Of a DNA stretch of 53,474 nucleotides, positions 15,958 through 23,311 are shown piece after piece. Under the pieces are notes generated by a model. The model searched no databases and had not been told where the DNA came from. It worked only from the letters and a program-made list of their open reading frames with translations. The stretch spans positions 1-53,474 of the forward strand of contig CAAFTZ010000023.1 of NCBI GenBank assembly GCA_900766055.1, given 5' to 3'. The stretch comes from an uncultured Parasutterella sp. (GTDB lineage Bacteria; Pseudomonadota; Gammaproteobacteria; Burkholderiales; Burkholderiaceae_F). Positions within the stretch are counted from its first letter, which is position 1. The number at the start of each line of letters is the position of its first letter. Made by a program: the position numbers and the translations under genes.

Positions 15958-17142
15958 TCAAGCCTTGTAGTCAGGAATGACAACCATAGAGCGATTGATA
16001 TCTTTAACGGTTTGGGCACCTGTCAGAACCATGGCAACAGCGAGTTCATTCTTTATTTTATTTGCAAACAAAGCAACGCCGTCGGCTAAGCCACCGTGTG
16101 CAGCGCGGACGAAGTGACGTCCTGCCAGCGTGCAGTCGGCACCGATAGCGACGTATTTTTCAACGTCTGTTCCGCGGGCCAGCGTACCGTCGACCATGAC
16201 GAAGCAGCGTCCGTTGACTTTGTCGACGATGCGGGGAAGCACAGCAGCTGTTCCCGGGGTGTCGGCAAGCGTTCTTCCTCCGTGGTTGGAAACCACGATA
16301 CCTGCGGCGCCGGCGTTAATGCAGAGTTCTGCTTCGTCCGGCGTCATGATGCCTTTGAAGAGAAGAGGAAGTTTAGATGCTTTGACTAATTCTTTTAACT
16401 GTTCAAATGTTTTCGGTTCGACCGTTTGGCCCTTGGTGGCCCGAGCTGCGCGTCCGGCGCTGTCCAAGTCAATGGTAAGTGCAATGATTCCGGCTTCTTC
16501 TGCCAAACGCATTCTTTCAATGATGTCTTTTTGAAGTCTGGGCTTCAAACCAACAATTGCCTTGTATCCGTGTTCTTTCAGAGTCTGAAGACGTTTTTCA
16601 TAAACAGGCAGAGGGTCTCCGATACCGTCGGCGACCGCACCCAATGTTCCAGCCTTGTTGCAGCCGCCGCAAATGGCGTTAACAAACTCTTCCTCGGTCA
16701 ATTTGCCGCCCATGTTGTAGGTCGTGCCGCCTGTCGGTGCAGCAATAACCGGCATGGAGATTTTTGTTCCAAAGAAATCAATAGACGTATCCGGAACATG
16801 AACGCCGTGTACAACGCGTGAGTTCAGCTGTACGGCAGCTAAAGAATCGTAGTTGGCTTGGAAGCCGCGGGAAGCACCCATACCGCCGAAGCCTGGTACT
16901 TGGCCGACGCAGGGGCCGCGCCCGTTGCATTCGGGGCAGACATAGCAGCGCGGAATCATCATTTCACGAGCACGGTTTCTGACTTCTTCATATGTCATCT
17001 TTCCGGTTAAAGGACGGATTGTCGGAGCAGAAGGCTGTTGTGCAAAAGATGCTGAGGATGCTCCGAGTGCTGCAGCTGCTAGAGAGGCTGCAGAGCCTTT
17101 CAGAAGGTTGCGCCGAGAGAAAAATATATTTCTTGTTTCCAT
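15958..17142 (-). CDS. Tat-exported FMN-dependent alpha-hydroxy-acid dehydrogenase family protein
   Basis: A 394-aa protein with a twin-arginine signal (SRRNLLK at residues 9-15, then an alanine-rich hydrophobic stretch ending near ASFAQ). The body is a lactate/glycolate-oxidase-type TIM barrel: APTGG, LFKGIMTP (K253), VSNHGGR with the catalytic histidine H277 and R280, and LAGRHF near the C-terminus. It should oxidise a 2-hydroxy acid in the periplasm with FMN. Four cysteines at 66, 69, 72 and 78 (CYVCPECNGRGPC) are not part of the classical family and might bind a metal or Fe-S cluster. The trihaem cytochrome follows 4 bases later and is the likely acceptor. The substrate is unknown. Confidence 0.85.
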   Translation of the reverse strand: METRNIFFSRRNLLKGSAASLAAAALGASSASFAQQPSAPTIRPLTGKMTYEEVRNRAREMMIPRCYVCPECNGRGPCVGQVPGFGGMGASRGFQANYDSLAAVQLNSRVVHGVHVPDTSIDFFGTKISMPVIAAPTGGTTYNMGGKLTEEEFVNAICGGCNKAGTLGAVADGIGDPLPVYEKRLQTLKEHGYKAIVGLKPRLQKDIIERMRLAEEAGIIALTIDLDSAGRAARATKGQTVEPKTFEQLKELVKASKLPLLFKGIMTPDEAELCINAGAAGIVVSNHGGRTLADTPGTAAVLPRIVDKVNGRCFVMVDGTLARGTDVEKYVAIGADCTLAGRHFVRAAHGGLADGVALFANKIKNELAVAMVLTGAQTVKDINRSMVVIPDYKA

Positions 17143-17239
17143 AATTGTCTCCTTGGTATGAAGTTAGAAATAACTTAAGACAATCGAATTATATACAAAA
17201 GTTCATAATTGAATCGTTTCTAAATAGAGCTGTGGTAAT

Positions 17240-17271
17240 AATACTAAGTATGATCGTGTATTTTTAGTATT
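17240..17271. promoter_or_regulatory. Inverted repeat in the divergent regulator/dehydrogenase control region
   Basis: AATACTAA (17240-17247) and TTAGTATT (17264-17271) form a perfect 8-bp dyad with a 16-base spacer, about 100 bases from each divergent gene. It is a candidate operator for the ModE-like regulator. Confidence 0.45.
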
Positions 17272-17365
17272 TAATTCAACTGGTTTTCTCTATTGTTTAG
17301 GCTGATTCTCCATATCAACGGTCTTTGGAGAAGTAAAATGAATGCATAAAAAAGGCGGAAGAGAT

Positions 17366-18448
17366 ATGAAATCTAGGTTATTTAATATTCGATTGAGTTT
17401 TGAAATCACTGAAAATAAATCGGAGGAGTTTTTTCTACTCAAAAATGACCTAATCAGCCTTCTTGATGCCATTCAAAGGACCGGATCAATCAAGGCGGCA
17501 GCCGAGGTGCTTGGTTATTCCTTCCGACATATTTGGAACGAATTGAATAAATGGGAAGACGAACTTGGCCAACCTTTGGTGATTCGATCTCGCGGGAAGA
17601 ATGCTGAGCTTTCTCCTTTGGCTGAACAGCTTCTATGGACTAACAAAGAAGTAGAGGCTAAATACAAAGAACAGATCATTGAACTCCAATCCGGAATTTC
17701 TTATTCATTCCGAAAAGCTTTTAACTCTGCCTGGGATCCTATTGTTATTGAAGGCTGCGCGGACTCGGCTCTAAATCTTTTAAGACGTACGACTGACTGC
17801 GAAATTGAATTGAACTTCACAACCAGCCGAAAAGGTTTAGAAGCATTGCGGGGAGGAAAGTGCGAATTAGCAGGATTCAACTTCCCCAAGTCATCCAGCA
17901 ACAACAGTAAGGCTTTCGAAACGTTCGGTCATTTGCTCACGGAAAATAACCGACTTATTTTCTTTGCTACAAGACTGCAAGGACTTGCAGTGGCTCCGAA
18001 TAATCCGAAAAAAATCTATTCCATATTAGATATTGCTTCTCGGAAAGCTAGGTTTATAAATCGAAGAGAAGGAACGGGCACTCGGATTCTTTTTGATCAA
18101 ATGTTAGATGTGTTGGCTGTAAAACCCGAAGAAATCGAGGGGTATAACGACATATCAGACACACAGTTCTTTACGGCGGTTCAAATCGCTGCCGGGAAAG
18201 TGGATGTAGGTTTGTGTACAGCCAACGTTGCTAAAGAAAACGGTTTGGAATTCATTCCATTAGCAAAAGAGGTCTATTACCTTGCTGCTGACCCAAAATT
18301 TTTAGAGACACAAAAAGCAAAGAAATTCCTCCAGTTCCTCCGAAGTTATGATTGGTCAGAGCACAAGGAGCAGCTTGAAGGGTATGACTTTAGCGGTACC
18401 GGTGAAGTTTTTAAGGTTTCGGATGTTTTTCCATCAGAAGGAAACTAA
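17366..18448 (+). CDS. ModE-like winged-helix regulator with periplasmic-binding-protein-like sensor domain
   Basis: A 360-aa transcription factor. The first 110 residues are a LysR/ModE-type winged helix (LLDAIQRTGSIKAAAEVLGYSFRHIWNELNKWE, later ELSPLAEQLL). The rest looks like the soluble substrate-binding domain found in molybdate-type regulators, with a GTGTRILFDQML motif and a late VGLCTANVAKENG stretch. It probably binds a small ligand and controls the divergent dehydrogenase/cytochrome pair. The ATG at 17366 has GGAAGAG just upstream; an in-frame ATG at 17342 would add 8 residues. A three-codon ORF (ATG AAT GCA TAA, 17339-17350) overlaps the alternative start. Confidence 0.8.
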   Translation: MKSRLFNIRLSFEITENKSEEFFLLKNDLISLLDAIQRTGSIKAAAEVLGYSFRHIWNELNKWEDELGQPLVIRSRGKNAELSPLAEQLLWTNKEVEAKYKEQIIELQSGISYSFRKAFNSAWDPIVIEGCADSALNLLRRTTDCEIELNFTTSRKGLEALRGGKCELAGFNFPKSSSNNSKAFETFGHLLTENNRLIFFATRLQGLAVAPNNPKKIYSILDIASRKARFINRREGTGTRILFDQMLDVLAVKPEEIEGYNDISDTQFFTAVQIAAGKVDVGLCTANVAKENGLEFIPLAKEVYYLAADPKFLETQKAKKFLQFLRSYDWSEHKEQLEGYDFSGTGEVFKVSDVFPSEGN

Positions 18449-18449
18449 G

Positions 18450-18473
18450 GAGGCCGGAAGGCTTCTGTTTTTT
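18450..18473 (+). terminator. Terminator after the regulator gene
   Basis: GAGGCC (18450-18455) pairs with GGCTTC (18460-18465, one G-T pair) around GGAA, followed by TGTTTTTT. Confidence 0.7.
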
Positions 18474-18516
18474 CCGAAAACATAAAACCTTAATTTCGAT
18501 TAGAATTCCGTGCGTC

Positions 18517-18591
18517 GGCTCCATAGTTGAATGGATACAACGTGGTCCTCCTAAGACTGAAGTGCAGGTTCGATTCCTGCTGGAGCCGCCA
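18517..18591 (+). tRNA. tRNA-Arg (anticodon CCT)
   Basis: A full cloverleaf: acceptor GGCTCCA with TGGAGCC, D-arm GTTG/CAAC, anticodon loop CTCCTAA (anticodon CCT), T-arm GCAGG/CCTGC with loop TTCGATT, and encoded CCA at 18589-18591. Two wobble pairs close the anticodon stem. A phage integrase gene begins about 190 bases downstream, so the 3' half is the probable integration site. Confidence 0.95.
18561..18591 (+). other. Probable left attachment site (attL) in the tRNA-Arg 3' end
   Basis: Tyrosine integrases of this type recombine in the T-arm/acceptor 3' end of tRNA genes, and the integrase sits directly beyond this tRNA. The core should be a direct repeat of part of the tRNA 3' end at the other side of the prophage. 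That copy lies outside the window, so the core length cannot be set. Confidence 0.5.
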
Positions 18592-18728
18592 CTCTCAAAA
18601 TCTCAGGCGTCCTCTAACGACCTCGTAAGACCATAAAAATTCAATAAATCAAAGAGTTGAGGTATCTTACCCGTTGGATTTTAGACCTCTGGCGACTACG
18701 CTAGACAGCCTACAATAGTTAAATGTTT

Positions 18729-18777
18729 GGTACACATGGTGGTACACTTTCCCAAAATTTCTTACTTTGTGTACCAC
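18729..18777. repeat. GGTACAC repeat cluster before the integrase gene
   Basis: GGTACAC occurs at 18729-18735 and 18741-18747. GTGGTACAC (18739-18747) has an exact inverted copy GTGTACCAC (18769-18777), start to start 30 bases, ending just before the integrase ATG. These could be arm-type integrase sites, excisionase sites or an autoregulatory operator. Confidence 0.5.
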
Positions 18778-18781
18778 AACC

Positions 18782-19918
18782 ATGGCAAAGCTCCGTACCA
18801 CCGACGTTCTCAAGCTCTCCGACGGCTTCCACGCTGACGAGAACGGTCTCTATTTATATGTGCGTGGAAACTCTCGAACTTGGGTCTACCGAGGGACTGT
18901 AAGAGGAAAGAGAGTTAAACGCGGTTTAGGTTCTGCCAAACTCATTTCCCTTGCCCAAGCCCGACAAAAAGTTTTAGAGATTAAGCAGGCAGGTGTTCAG
19001 GAAATTGTAAAAAAAGTTAAATTCAAAGATTTCTACTTGGAAGCAATAGACCATCTTGCGAAGATCAAACAGTGGAAGAATGCCAAGTCTCGCCCTCAAT
19101 GGATCAGCTCTATCGAGGCCTACGTCGTCCCTATTATTGGAAACATGGCACTCGAAGACATCGAGACGAAAGACATCCGTGCCGTCATAGACCCGATCTT
19201 CTTTACCAAGACGGATACTGCCTCCCGCATTATTGGAAGACTGAGAATTATTCTTGACTACGCCCAAGTGTGTGGGCACCGCAGCGGGCCCAATCCGGCT
19301 CTTTGGGTAGGGAACCTAGATCAGTTCTTTCCTTCCAAAGCTAGGACGCTAAGAGTCCAACACCACAAGTCCGTCCCTTGGAGAGACTTGCCAAACGTAT
19401 TCAAAGCTCTTTGGAGTCTCGGAACTGTCGGTTCGTTGTGTGTGATGTTTGGTACCCTGACTGCTTGCAGGGTACAGGAATTTGCGTTGGCTGAGTGGTC
19501 GGAGATTGACCGTAAGACGATGATATGGACGATGCCCGCCGGGCGAAGGAAAGACCAGAAGCTCTTTCCTCACAGAGTGCCATTAAACGACAAACTCTTA
19601 ATGATCCTCGACAGGCTTCCAACGAGAGAAGGTTATTTGTTTCCTTCGTTAGACAAGTCATCTCATATTAGTAAAGAGACTCCACGAAAGACCCTGAAAG
19701 ACTTAGGACTCGATGTGACGATGCACGGGATGCGCTCTTCCTTCAGGGACTGGTCCGCCGAAACGGACCGGAACTACGTGGCAAGTGAGAAAGCGCTCTC
19801 TCATGCAGTGGGAACTGAAGTGACCCAAGCCTACCTTAGAACAGATATGCTGGAGAAGCGCCGAGGGATTATGCAGGCTTGGGCCGATTGGTGTTTCAGT
19901 GAAATATGTCGTTACTGA
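18782..19918 (+). CDS. int: Phage tyrosine integrase (DUF4102 N-terminus)
   Basis: A 378-aa site-specific recombinase. The N-terminus (MAKLRTTDVLKLSDGFHADENG, then LYVRGNSRTWVYR) is the arm-binding DUF4102 domain of P4/CP4-57-like integrases. The catalytic set is visible: arginine in LTACRVQEFALAEW, HGMR in MHGMRSSFRDWSAE, histidine in LSHAVG and the nucleophilic tyrosine in QAYLRTDML. The ATG at 18782 fits the family N-terminus; a TTG at 18767 would add five residues. No clear ribosome binding site is seen. It points away from the tRNA and converges with the early operon. Confidence 0.93.
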   Translation: MAKLRTTDVLKLSDGFHADENGLYLYVRGNSRTWVYRGTVRGKRVKRGLGSAKLISLAQARQKVLEIKQAGVQEIVKKVKFKDFYLEAIDHLAKIKQWKNAKSRPQWISSIEAYVVPIIGNMALEDIETKDIRAVIDPIFFTKTDTASRIIGRLRIILDYAQVCGHRSGPNPALWVGNLDQFFPSKARTLRVQHHKSVPWRDLPNVFKALWSLGTVGSLCVMFGTLTACRVQEFALAEWSEIDRKTMIWTMPAGRRKDQKLFPHRVPLNDKLLMILDRLPTREGYLFPSLDKSSHISKETPRKTLKDLGLDVTMHGMRSSFRDWSAETDRNYVASEKALSHAVGTEVTQAYLRTDMLEKRRGIMQAWADWCFSEICRY

Positions 19919-19930
19919 CGACATAAAAGA

Positions 19931-19966
19931 AAAATGTGTCGATGTTTTTGAGTTTCATCGACACAT
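19931..19966 (-). terminator. Terminator of the minus-strand early operon
   Basis: An 11-bp perfect stem (19934-19944 with 19956-19966, core TGTGTCGATG) with an 11-nt loop. Read on the minus strand it is followed by TTTTTCTTTT. It lies just after the last early gene (ends 19972) and before the converging integrase. Confidence 0.85.
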
Positions 19967-19971
19967 CCCGA

Positions 19972-20190
19972 TCAAAGGGAAGCTAAGCGCTCAGCGGCGT
20001 TTTTCTTGGCAACGAGCTTGCGGCAAATGCCTTCGAGAAGAGCGTTAATGTCTTCTTCCAAATAGAGCTTGTCTTTACCAAAACCCATCGTACCGATAAT
20101 CTTGCCTTCGTCTTCCAACTTCTTCAGCGTTGTCAGCGAGATGTGGAGCATCTCCAACGCTTCCTTTCTTGTGACAAGCTTCTTAGGCAT
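19972..20190 (-). CDS. Small HTH DNA-binding protein, probable excisionase
   Basis: A 72-aa basic protein with a MerR/excisionase-type helix-turn-helix: TRKEALEMLHISLTTLKKLEDEGKI, then a KLYLEEDINALLEG segment as in helix_turn_helix_17 proteins. Its place at the end of the early operon next to the integrase suggests a recombination directionality factor, but this is inference. It begins 2 bases after the DUF3310 gene. Confidence 0.65.
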   Translation of the reverse strand: MPKKLVTRKEALEMLHISLTTLKKLEDEGKIIGTMGFGKDKLYLEEDINALLEGICRKLVAKKNAAERLASL

Positions 20191-20191
20191 G

Positions 20192-20608
20192 TTATTTCCT
20201 CTCTAAGCGTTCAATTTCAAAGTTCACGACGGTCTCTAAGTTCTGCCAGAAGGTCTTTGGCTGGTCGCCCGGATCGTCGTGGGGCCAATGGTCGCTAAGG
20301 TCAACGCCGGGATAGTAGGCGGCGCGGATCAGATCGTTGTCGATGTTCTCGCAGAATGCTATGAAAAGGCTGACGTCTAAGATCGACATATTGTCTCGGT
20401 CGTTGAGGTACCACATGGCCTTTTTGAGGTCGATCAGTTTGGACTCTTTCTCGGTCTTTCCCGGATAGAGCTTCTTGCCTGCACGAAGAATGTACTTCAG
20501 AGCGTTGCCCTGCGGGTACATGAGGTTTCGGAAAACCATGTGAGGTTCAATCCAGAAACGATTTTCAACGTAGTGCTTCGGGTGATTAACTTCGTCGTAT
20601 TTTTCCAC
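20192..20608 (-). CDS. DUF3310 phage protein
   Basis: A 138-aa protein with the DUF3310 pattern: VNHPKHYVE at the N-terminus, GNALKYILRAGKK in the middle, then IDLKKAMWYLNDR. DUF3310 is widespread in phages, often near nucleotide-metabolism genes; its biochemical function is unsettled. The start is GTG, with AAGGAG 8 bases upstream. Confidence 0.8.
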   Translation of the reverse strand: MEKYDEVNHPKHYVENRFWIEPHMVFRNLMYPQGNALKYILRAGKKLYPGKTEKESKLIDLKKAMWYLNDRDNMSILDVSLFIAFCENIDNDLIRAAYYPGVDLSDHWPHDDPGDQPKTFWQNLETVVNFEIERLERK

Positions 20609-20619
20609 GGCTGTTCTCC

Positions 20620-20889
20620 TTAATAAGTGACTTCATGTTCTTTGATGTAGCGATCAAGTCTTTCCATCTGAGGAACTGGCTTTGGAGCATGAACAGGTGT
20701 AATAAGTGCTGGCTTCAGGTCTCCGAGCATTGCCACAAAGTCCTTAAAGTCGTTAACGGGGATAGCCCTTTCAAAGCTATAAGGCCCATCGGTTCTGAGG
20801 GAGAGTGTGACCTCCCCGGTCCCTGCTTGAGCTGCAATGGTCAGTTCAACGTCGTCTAGCGTTAAGACGATTGCTTTTCTTGCCGGCAT
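20620..20889 (-). CDS. Hypothetical phage protein
   Basis: An 89-aa protein, unrecognised. Its middle part alternates hydrophobic and polar residues (ITVEL-like strands) and ends PQMERLDRYIKEHEVTY. It starts inside the end of the upstream gene (28-base overlap), with AAAGGAAATGA before the ATG. Confidence 0.6.
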   Translation of the reverse strand: MPARKAIVLTLDDVELTIAAQAGTGEVTLSLRTDGPYSFERAIPVNDFKDFVAMLGDLKPALITPVHAPKPVPQMERLDRYIKEHEVTY

Positions 20890-21128
20890 TTCATTTCCTT
20901 TAAAAGTAATGGGATTGCTTCATAAAGTTCTTCGAGCTGCTCTGCGGTTAAGTAGACGAATTGAGAAGCGAAACAAGACTTTCCTCCGTCTACATCGACC
21001 ACGAAGAGGTCAGGCTCATAAAGTACGCTCTTCCTCTTGTCGGGGTTCGGGATGAAGATGGAGAACGATCCTTCCTCTTCATATTTGCTGGAATCTTTCC
21101 AGCTGAAAAAATCATTCGAGTCTGTCAT
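20862..21128 (-). CDS. Hypothetical phage protein
   Basis: An 88-aa acidic protein, unrecognised. A likely beta-rich first half (SFSIFIPNPDKRKSVLYEPD) is followed by a helical tail (LTAEQLEELYEAIPLLLKEMK). It overlaps both neighbours, as usual in this operon. Confidence 0.6.
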   Translation of the reverse strand: MTDSNDFFSWKDSSKYEEEGSFSIFIPNPDKRKSVLYEPDLFVVDVDGGKSCFASQFVYLTAEQLEELYEAIPLLLKEMKCRQEKQSS

Positions 21129-21543
21129 CTCTCCTCCTTAACAGAGCATCTACCTCAGCTCGATGCTTTGCTTTTTCTGCTTTGCGTTTTGCTGCGTAAG
21201 CTTTTTCTTCCTCAATTCGTTCCAGCTGACGTTTGACTTTTTCTTCCATAAACTTGTCGATGTCTTTTTTGAACTCCGGAGTTTGAGAAGCGAAGTATTC
21301 AAACTGCTTGGCAAGGATGAAAACATCAGCCATTTCCTTAGTGGCTAATCTAAAAGCCGTACTCCACTTGGCGTCAAAGTATTTGTCGGCATCCTGATGT
21401 TCATGCGAAAGCTCTGAATAAACAATGCATTTATGGACAGCAGCTGAGAGCTCAGCAGCTTCTTCGGCAAACTTAATCATCTGCACGTTCGGGCCGTAAT
21501 GCTTGGCGATGGTTTCAATATCAGTTTTTAGTTTCGAGTCCAT
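21112..21543 (-). CDS. MazG-like nucleotide pyrophosphohydrolase
   Basis: A 143-aa all-helical protein. EEAAELSAAVHK followed about 40 residues later by EMADVFILAKQ is the EExxE...ExxD metal-binding arrangement of MazG/dUTPase-like pyrophosphohydrolases. The last 50 residues are a charged coiled coil. The family cleaves nucleoside triphosphates to monophosphates. In this operon, with thymidylate synthase, it probably tunes nucleotide pools. Confidence 0.7.
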   Translation of the reverse strand: MDSKLKTDIETIAKHYGPNVQMIKFAEEAAELSAAVHKCIVYSELSHEHQDADKYFDAKWSTAFRLATKEMADVFILAKQFEYFASQTPEFKKDIDKFMEEKVKRQLERIEEEKAYAAKRKAEKAKHRAEVDALLRRRDDRLE

Positions 21544-21856
21544 GTTTGTAACCTTTGAAAAATTCGCCGACGTAAGGGGCTCCGAGTTCTACGAGTTTGT
21601 CGGCACGGAGCTCGTAGATATGTCCGTTGCTTTTGCTTTCTCTGGCATGGCGGGTAACCAGTCCGGATTCAACCAGTTGTTGCACCGCTCTGCTGAAGGT
21701 TTGTCTGGGAAAATTTCCTCTTGCCACCAACTGCCCGGCAGATACTCTCATTTGAAGGTTCACCGAGTAGAGAAAGAAGAAAAGCAAAATTCTTGTACTT
21801 GGAGAAAAGGGTGCCTCACTTAGACACCACTCTGGTAATGTGTTGATGACTGTCAT
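21521..21856 (-). CDS. Winged-helix (MarR-like) DNA-binding protein
   Basis: A 111-aa protein whose core reads as a winged helix: ILLFFFLYSVNLQMRVSAGQLVARGNFPRQTFSRAVQQLVESGLVTRH, then a wing (SKSNGHIYELRADKLVE). Such small phage proteins can regulate transcription or help replication. The start directly follows the stop of the upstream membrane-protein gene. Confidence 0.65.
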   Translation of the reverse strand: MTVINTLPEWCLSEAPFSPSTRILLFFFLYSVNLQMRVSAGQLVARGNFPRQTFSRAVQQLVESGLVTRHARESKSNGHIYELRADKLVELGAPYVGEFFKGYKHGLETKN

Positions 21857-22102
21857 TTAAAAGCCTTGGTACATGCGGATGGCCGTGAGCCCGCTTGGCA
21901 GAAGGGCCGTTAGCGCAAAAAGCCCAAGTGCCCAGAAAAACGCTATGGTTACTGCTCTTTTCTGGCTAGATGACGTAGCGTCAGCGGAACCGGCGATTGA
22001 GATAACAAGAAAGAAAGCCGCCACAGCGCACAAACAAATTCTGATTGCAGAAGCGCTTCCCGCGTAATAAGCGAGCCACCAAGGAAGATTGATTTCTGTC
22101 AT
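21857..22102 (-). CDS. Small two-helix membrane protein
   Basis: An 81-aa protein with two clear hydrophobic segments (about residues 19-40, IRICLCAVAAFFLVIS, and 51-68, AFFWALGLFALTALLP) joined by a short polar loop. It should sit in the inner membrane. Function not recognised; it is one of several membrane microproteins in this prophage. Confidence 0.6.
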   Translation of the reverse strand: MTEINLPWWLAYYAGSASAIRICLCAVAAFFLVISIAGSADATSSSQKRAVTIAFFWALGLFALTALLPSGLTAIRMYQGF

Positions 22103-22113
22103 GTCATTCTCCT

Positions 22114-22287
22114 TTAGTTTTTCAGTACCATTTCAACAAGGCGCTTCCACGTTTCTTCAGAAACGTCTTTGATTTCATAAGTGCGCTTGCGGGTCTCAAC
22201 TATCAGAATCTCCTCTTCTTTCCATTCAATGGCTTCTATATCGTCGCTATTGAATATGAAGTTTTTGATTCGAATTATGTTTTTCAT
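22114..22287 (-). CDS. Short hypothetical protein (57 aa)
   Basis: Between the membrane-protein gene and thyA lies a 57-codon ORF with a near-perfect AGGAGG 5 bases before its ATG. The product is highly charged (FNSDDIEAIEWKEEEILIVE, then DVSEETWKRLVEMVLKN) with no membrane segment. Unrecognised. The ribosome binding site and tight fit between neighbours support it. Confidence 0.65.
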   Translation of the reverse strand: MKNIIRIKNFIFNSDDIEAIEWKEEEILIVETRKRTYEIKDVSEETWKRLVEMVLKN

Positions 22288-22296
22288 CTTTTCCTC

Positions 22297-23199
22297 CTAA
22301 ACTGCCACGGGGGCTATGATTGCTGGGTGGTGCATGTAGTTGTAGACAGTGATGTCTTCGAACTCGTAGTCCCACGGATACTCGTGCTGACGGCCGAACT
22401 GAATAAACGCTTGCTGCGGGTAGGGAGAGCGGGAAAGCTGGAGCTTTACCTGCTCGATGTGGTTCTCATAGATGTGAACGTCGCCGCCCGTCCATACGAA
22501 CTCACCCGGCAAAACACCGAGGCAGTCGGCAAAGATCATCGTCAGCAGTGCGTAGGACGTGATGTTGAAGGGAAGGCCAAGGAAAGCGTCGCAGCTTCTT
22601 TGGTAGAGTTGGCAGGAAAGCTCCTCGTTGTTGTTCAAGTAAAACTGGAACAAGCAGTGACATGGCGGCAGCGCCATCTGCGGCAGCTGAAGAGGGTTCC
22701 ACGCCACAACCAAGTGACGGCGGGATGTCGGGTTTGTCTTAAGACTGTTAAACACTCGCCGGATCTGGTCGACAGACTCTGTCATAGAAAACTTTGGTCT
22801 TTCATCCTCGTCGTAATACATACCGTAGCGCAGGACTTCGCCCGTCTTGATCTTTCCTTTTTTAGTACAGACCGTGGCAACCGTCCCGGTAGCAGAGAAC
22901 TCACGCCACTGAGAACCGTAGATCGGTCCGAGGTCTCCGTCCTCACGGGCCCACTCATCCCAGATAGTGACTCCTCTTTCTTTAAGGTACTCGTTGTTGG
23001 TCTTTCCCTTGAGCATCCAGAGAAGTTCGTGGATGACGGACTTCAGATGAACGCGCTTCGTGGTAACAATCGGGAGATACTTGCGCATATCAAAGCGCAT
23101 TTGGTAGCCGAAGATGGCTCGGGTGCCGACGCCTGTGCGGTCGTCTCTGTGTTCACCTTCCTTTAGGATTTTGTCTAAGAGTTCTAAGTATTGTTTCAT
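22297..23199 (-). CDS. thyA: Phage thymidylate synthase
   Basis: A 300-aa ThyA-type enzyme (dUMP + methylene-THF to dTMP + DHF). Visible motifs: DDRTGVGTRAIFG, GPIYGSQWREF, the catalytic cysteine C180 in LPPCHCLFQFY, SCDAFLGLPFNI and DVHIYENHIEQ. It is about 35 residues longer than E. coli ThyA (264 aa). The extra segment is about residues 102-141 (after FSATGT), a known site of length variation. AAGGAA lies 6 bases before the ATG. A phage-borne copy supports DNA synthesis during lytic growth together with the MazG-like gene. Confidence 0.95.
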   Translation of the reverse strand: MKQYLELLDKILKEGEHRDDRTGVGTRAIFGYQMRFDMRKYLPIVTTKRVHLKSVIHELLWMLKGKTNNEYLKERGVTIWDEWAREDGDLGPIYGSQWREFSATGTVATVCTKKGKIKTGEVLRYGMYYDEDERPKFSMTESVDQIRRVFNSLKTNPTSRRHLVVAWNPLQLPQMALPPCHCLFQFYLNNNEELSCQLYQRSCDAFLGLPFNITSYALLTMIFADCLGVLPGEFVWTGGDVHIYENHIEQVKLQLSRSPYPQQAFIQFGRQHEYPWDYEFEDITVYNYMHHPAIIAPVAV

Positions 23200-23214
23200 T
23201 TGGATTCCTTAAAG

Positions 23215-23311
23215 TGCGAGGGGAGAGATTCGAACTCTCAATTTCCAAGCGGATTGCGGATTTCGAAGTCGCTCCATGACCTTGGTGTTTCGCCGTCCTA
23301 ACAGCCCTCGC
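23215..23311 (-). tRNA. tRNA-like gene with a 31-nt anticodon loop
   Basis: On the minus strand, acceptor GCGAGGG (23305-23311) pairs with CCCTCGC (23216-23222). The T-arm is perfect (GAGAG/CTCTC, loop TTCGAAT). A 3-bp D-arm has canonical A-G...GG...A loop residues. CCAAG (23281-23285) pairs with CTTGG (23245-23249) as anticodon stem, and the variable loop is 5 nt. The loop closed by that stem is 31 nt (23250-23280), not 7. It contains a tandem AATCCGC repeat overlapping the stem, so no anticodon can be assigned. Position 8 is C rather than U, and CCA is not encoded. It could be a disrupted tRNA, an intron-like insertion or a tRNA mimic. An alternative class II (Ser CGA) fold pairs poorly. 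Confidence 0.6.

Noticed and set aside
22327..23166. 279-codon plus-strand frame opposite thyA
   Set aside because: Antisense shadow of a clear thymidylate synthase.
23215..23311. Class II tRNA-Ser(CGA) reading of the tRNA-like gene
   Set aside because: The anticodon stem would have two mismatches and the D region would be about ten bases too long; the class I fold with an enlarged loop pairs better.
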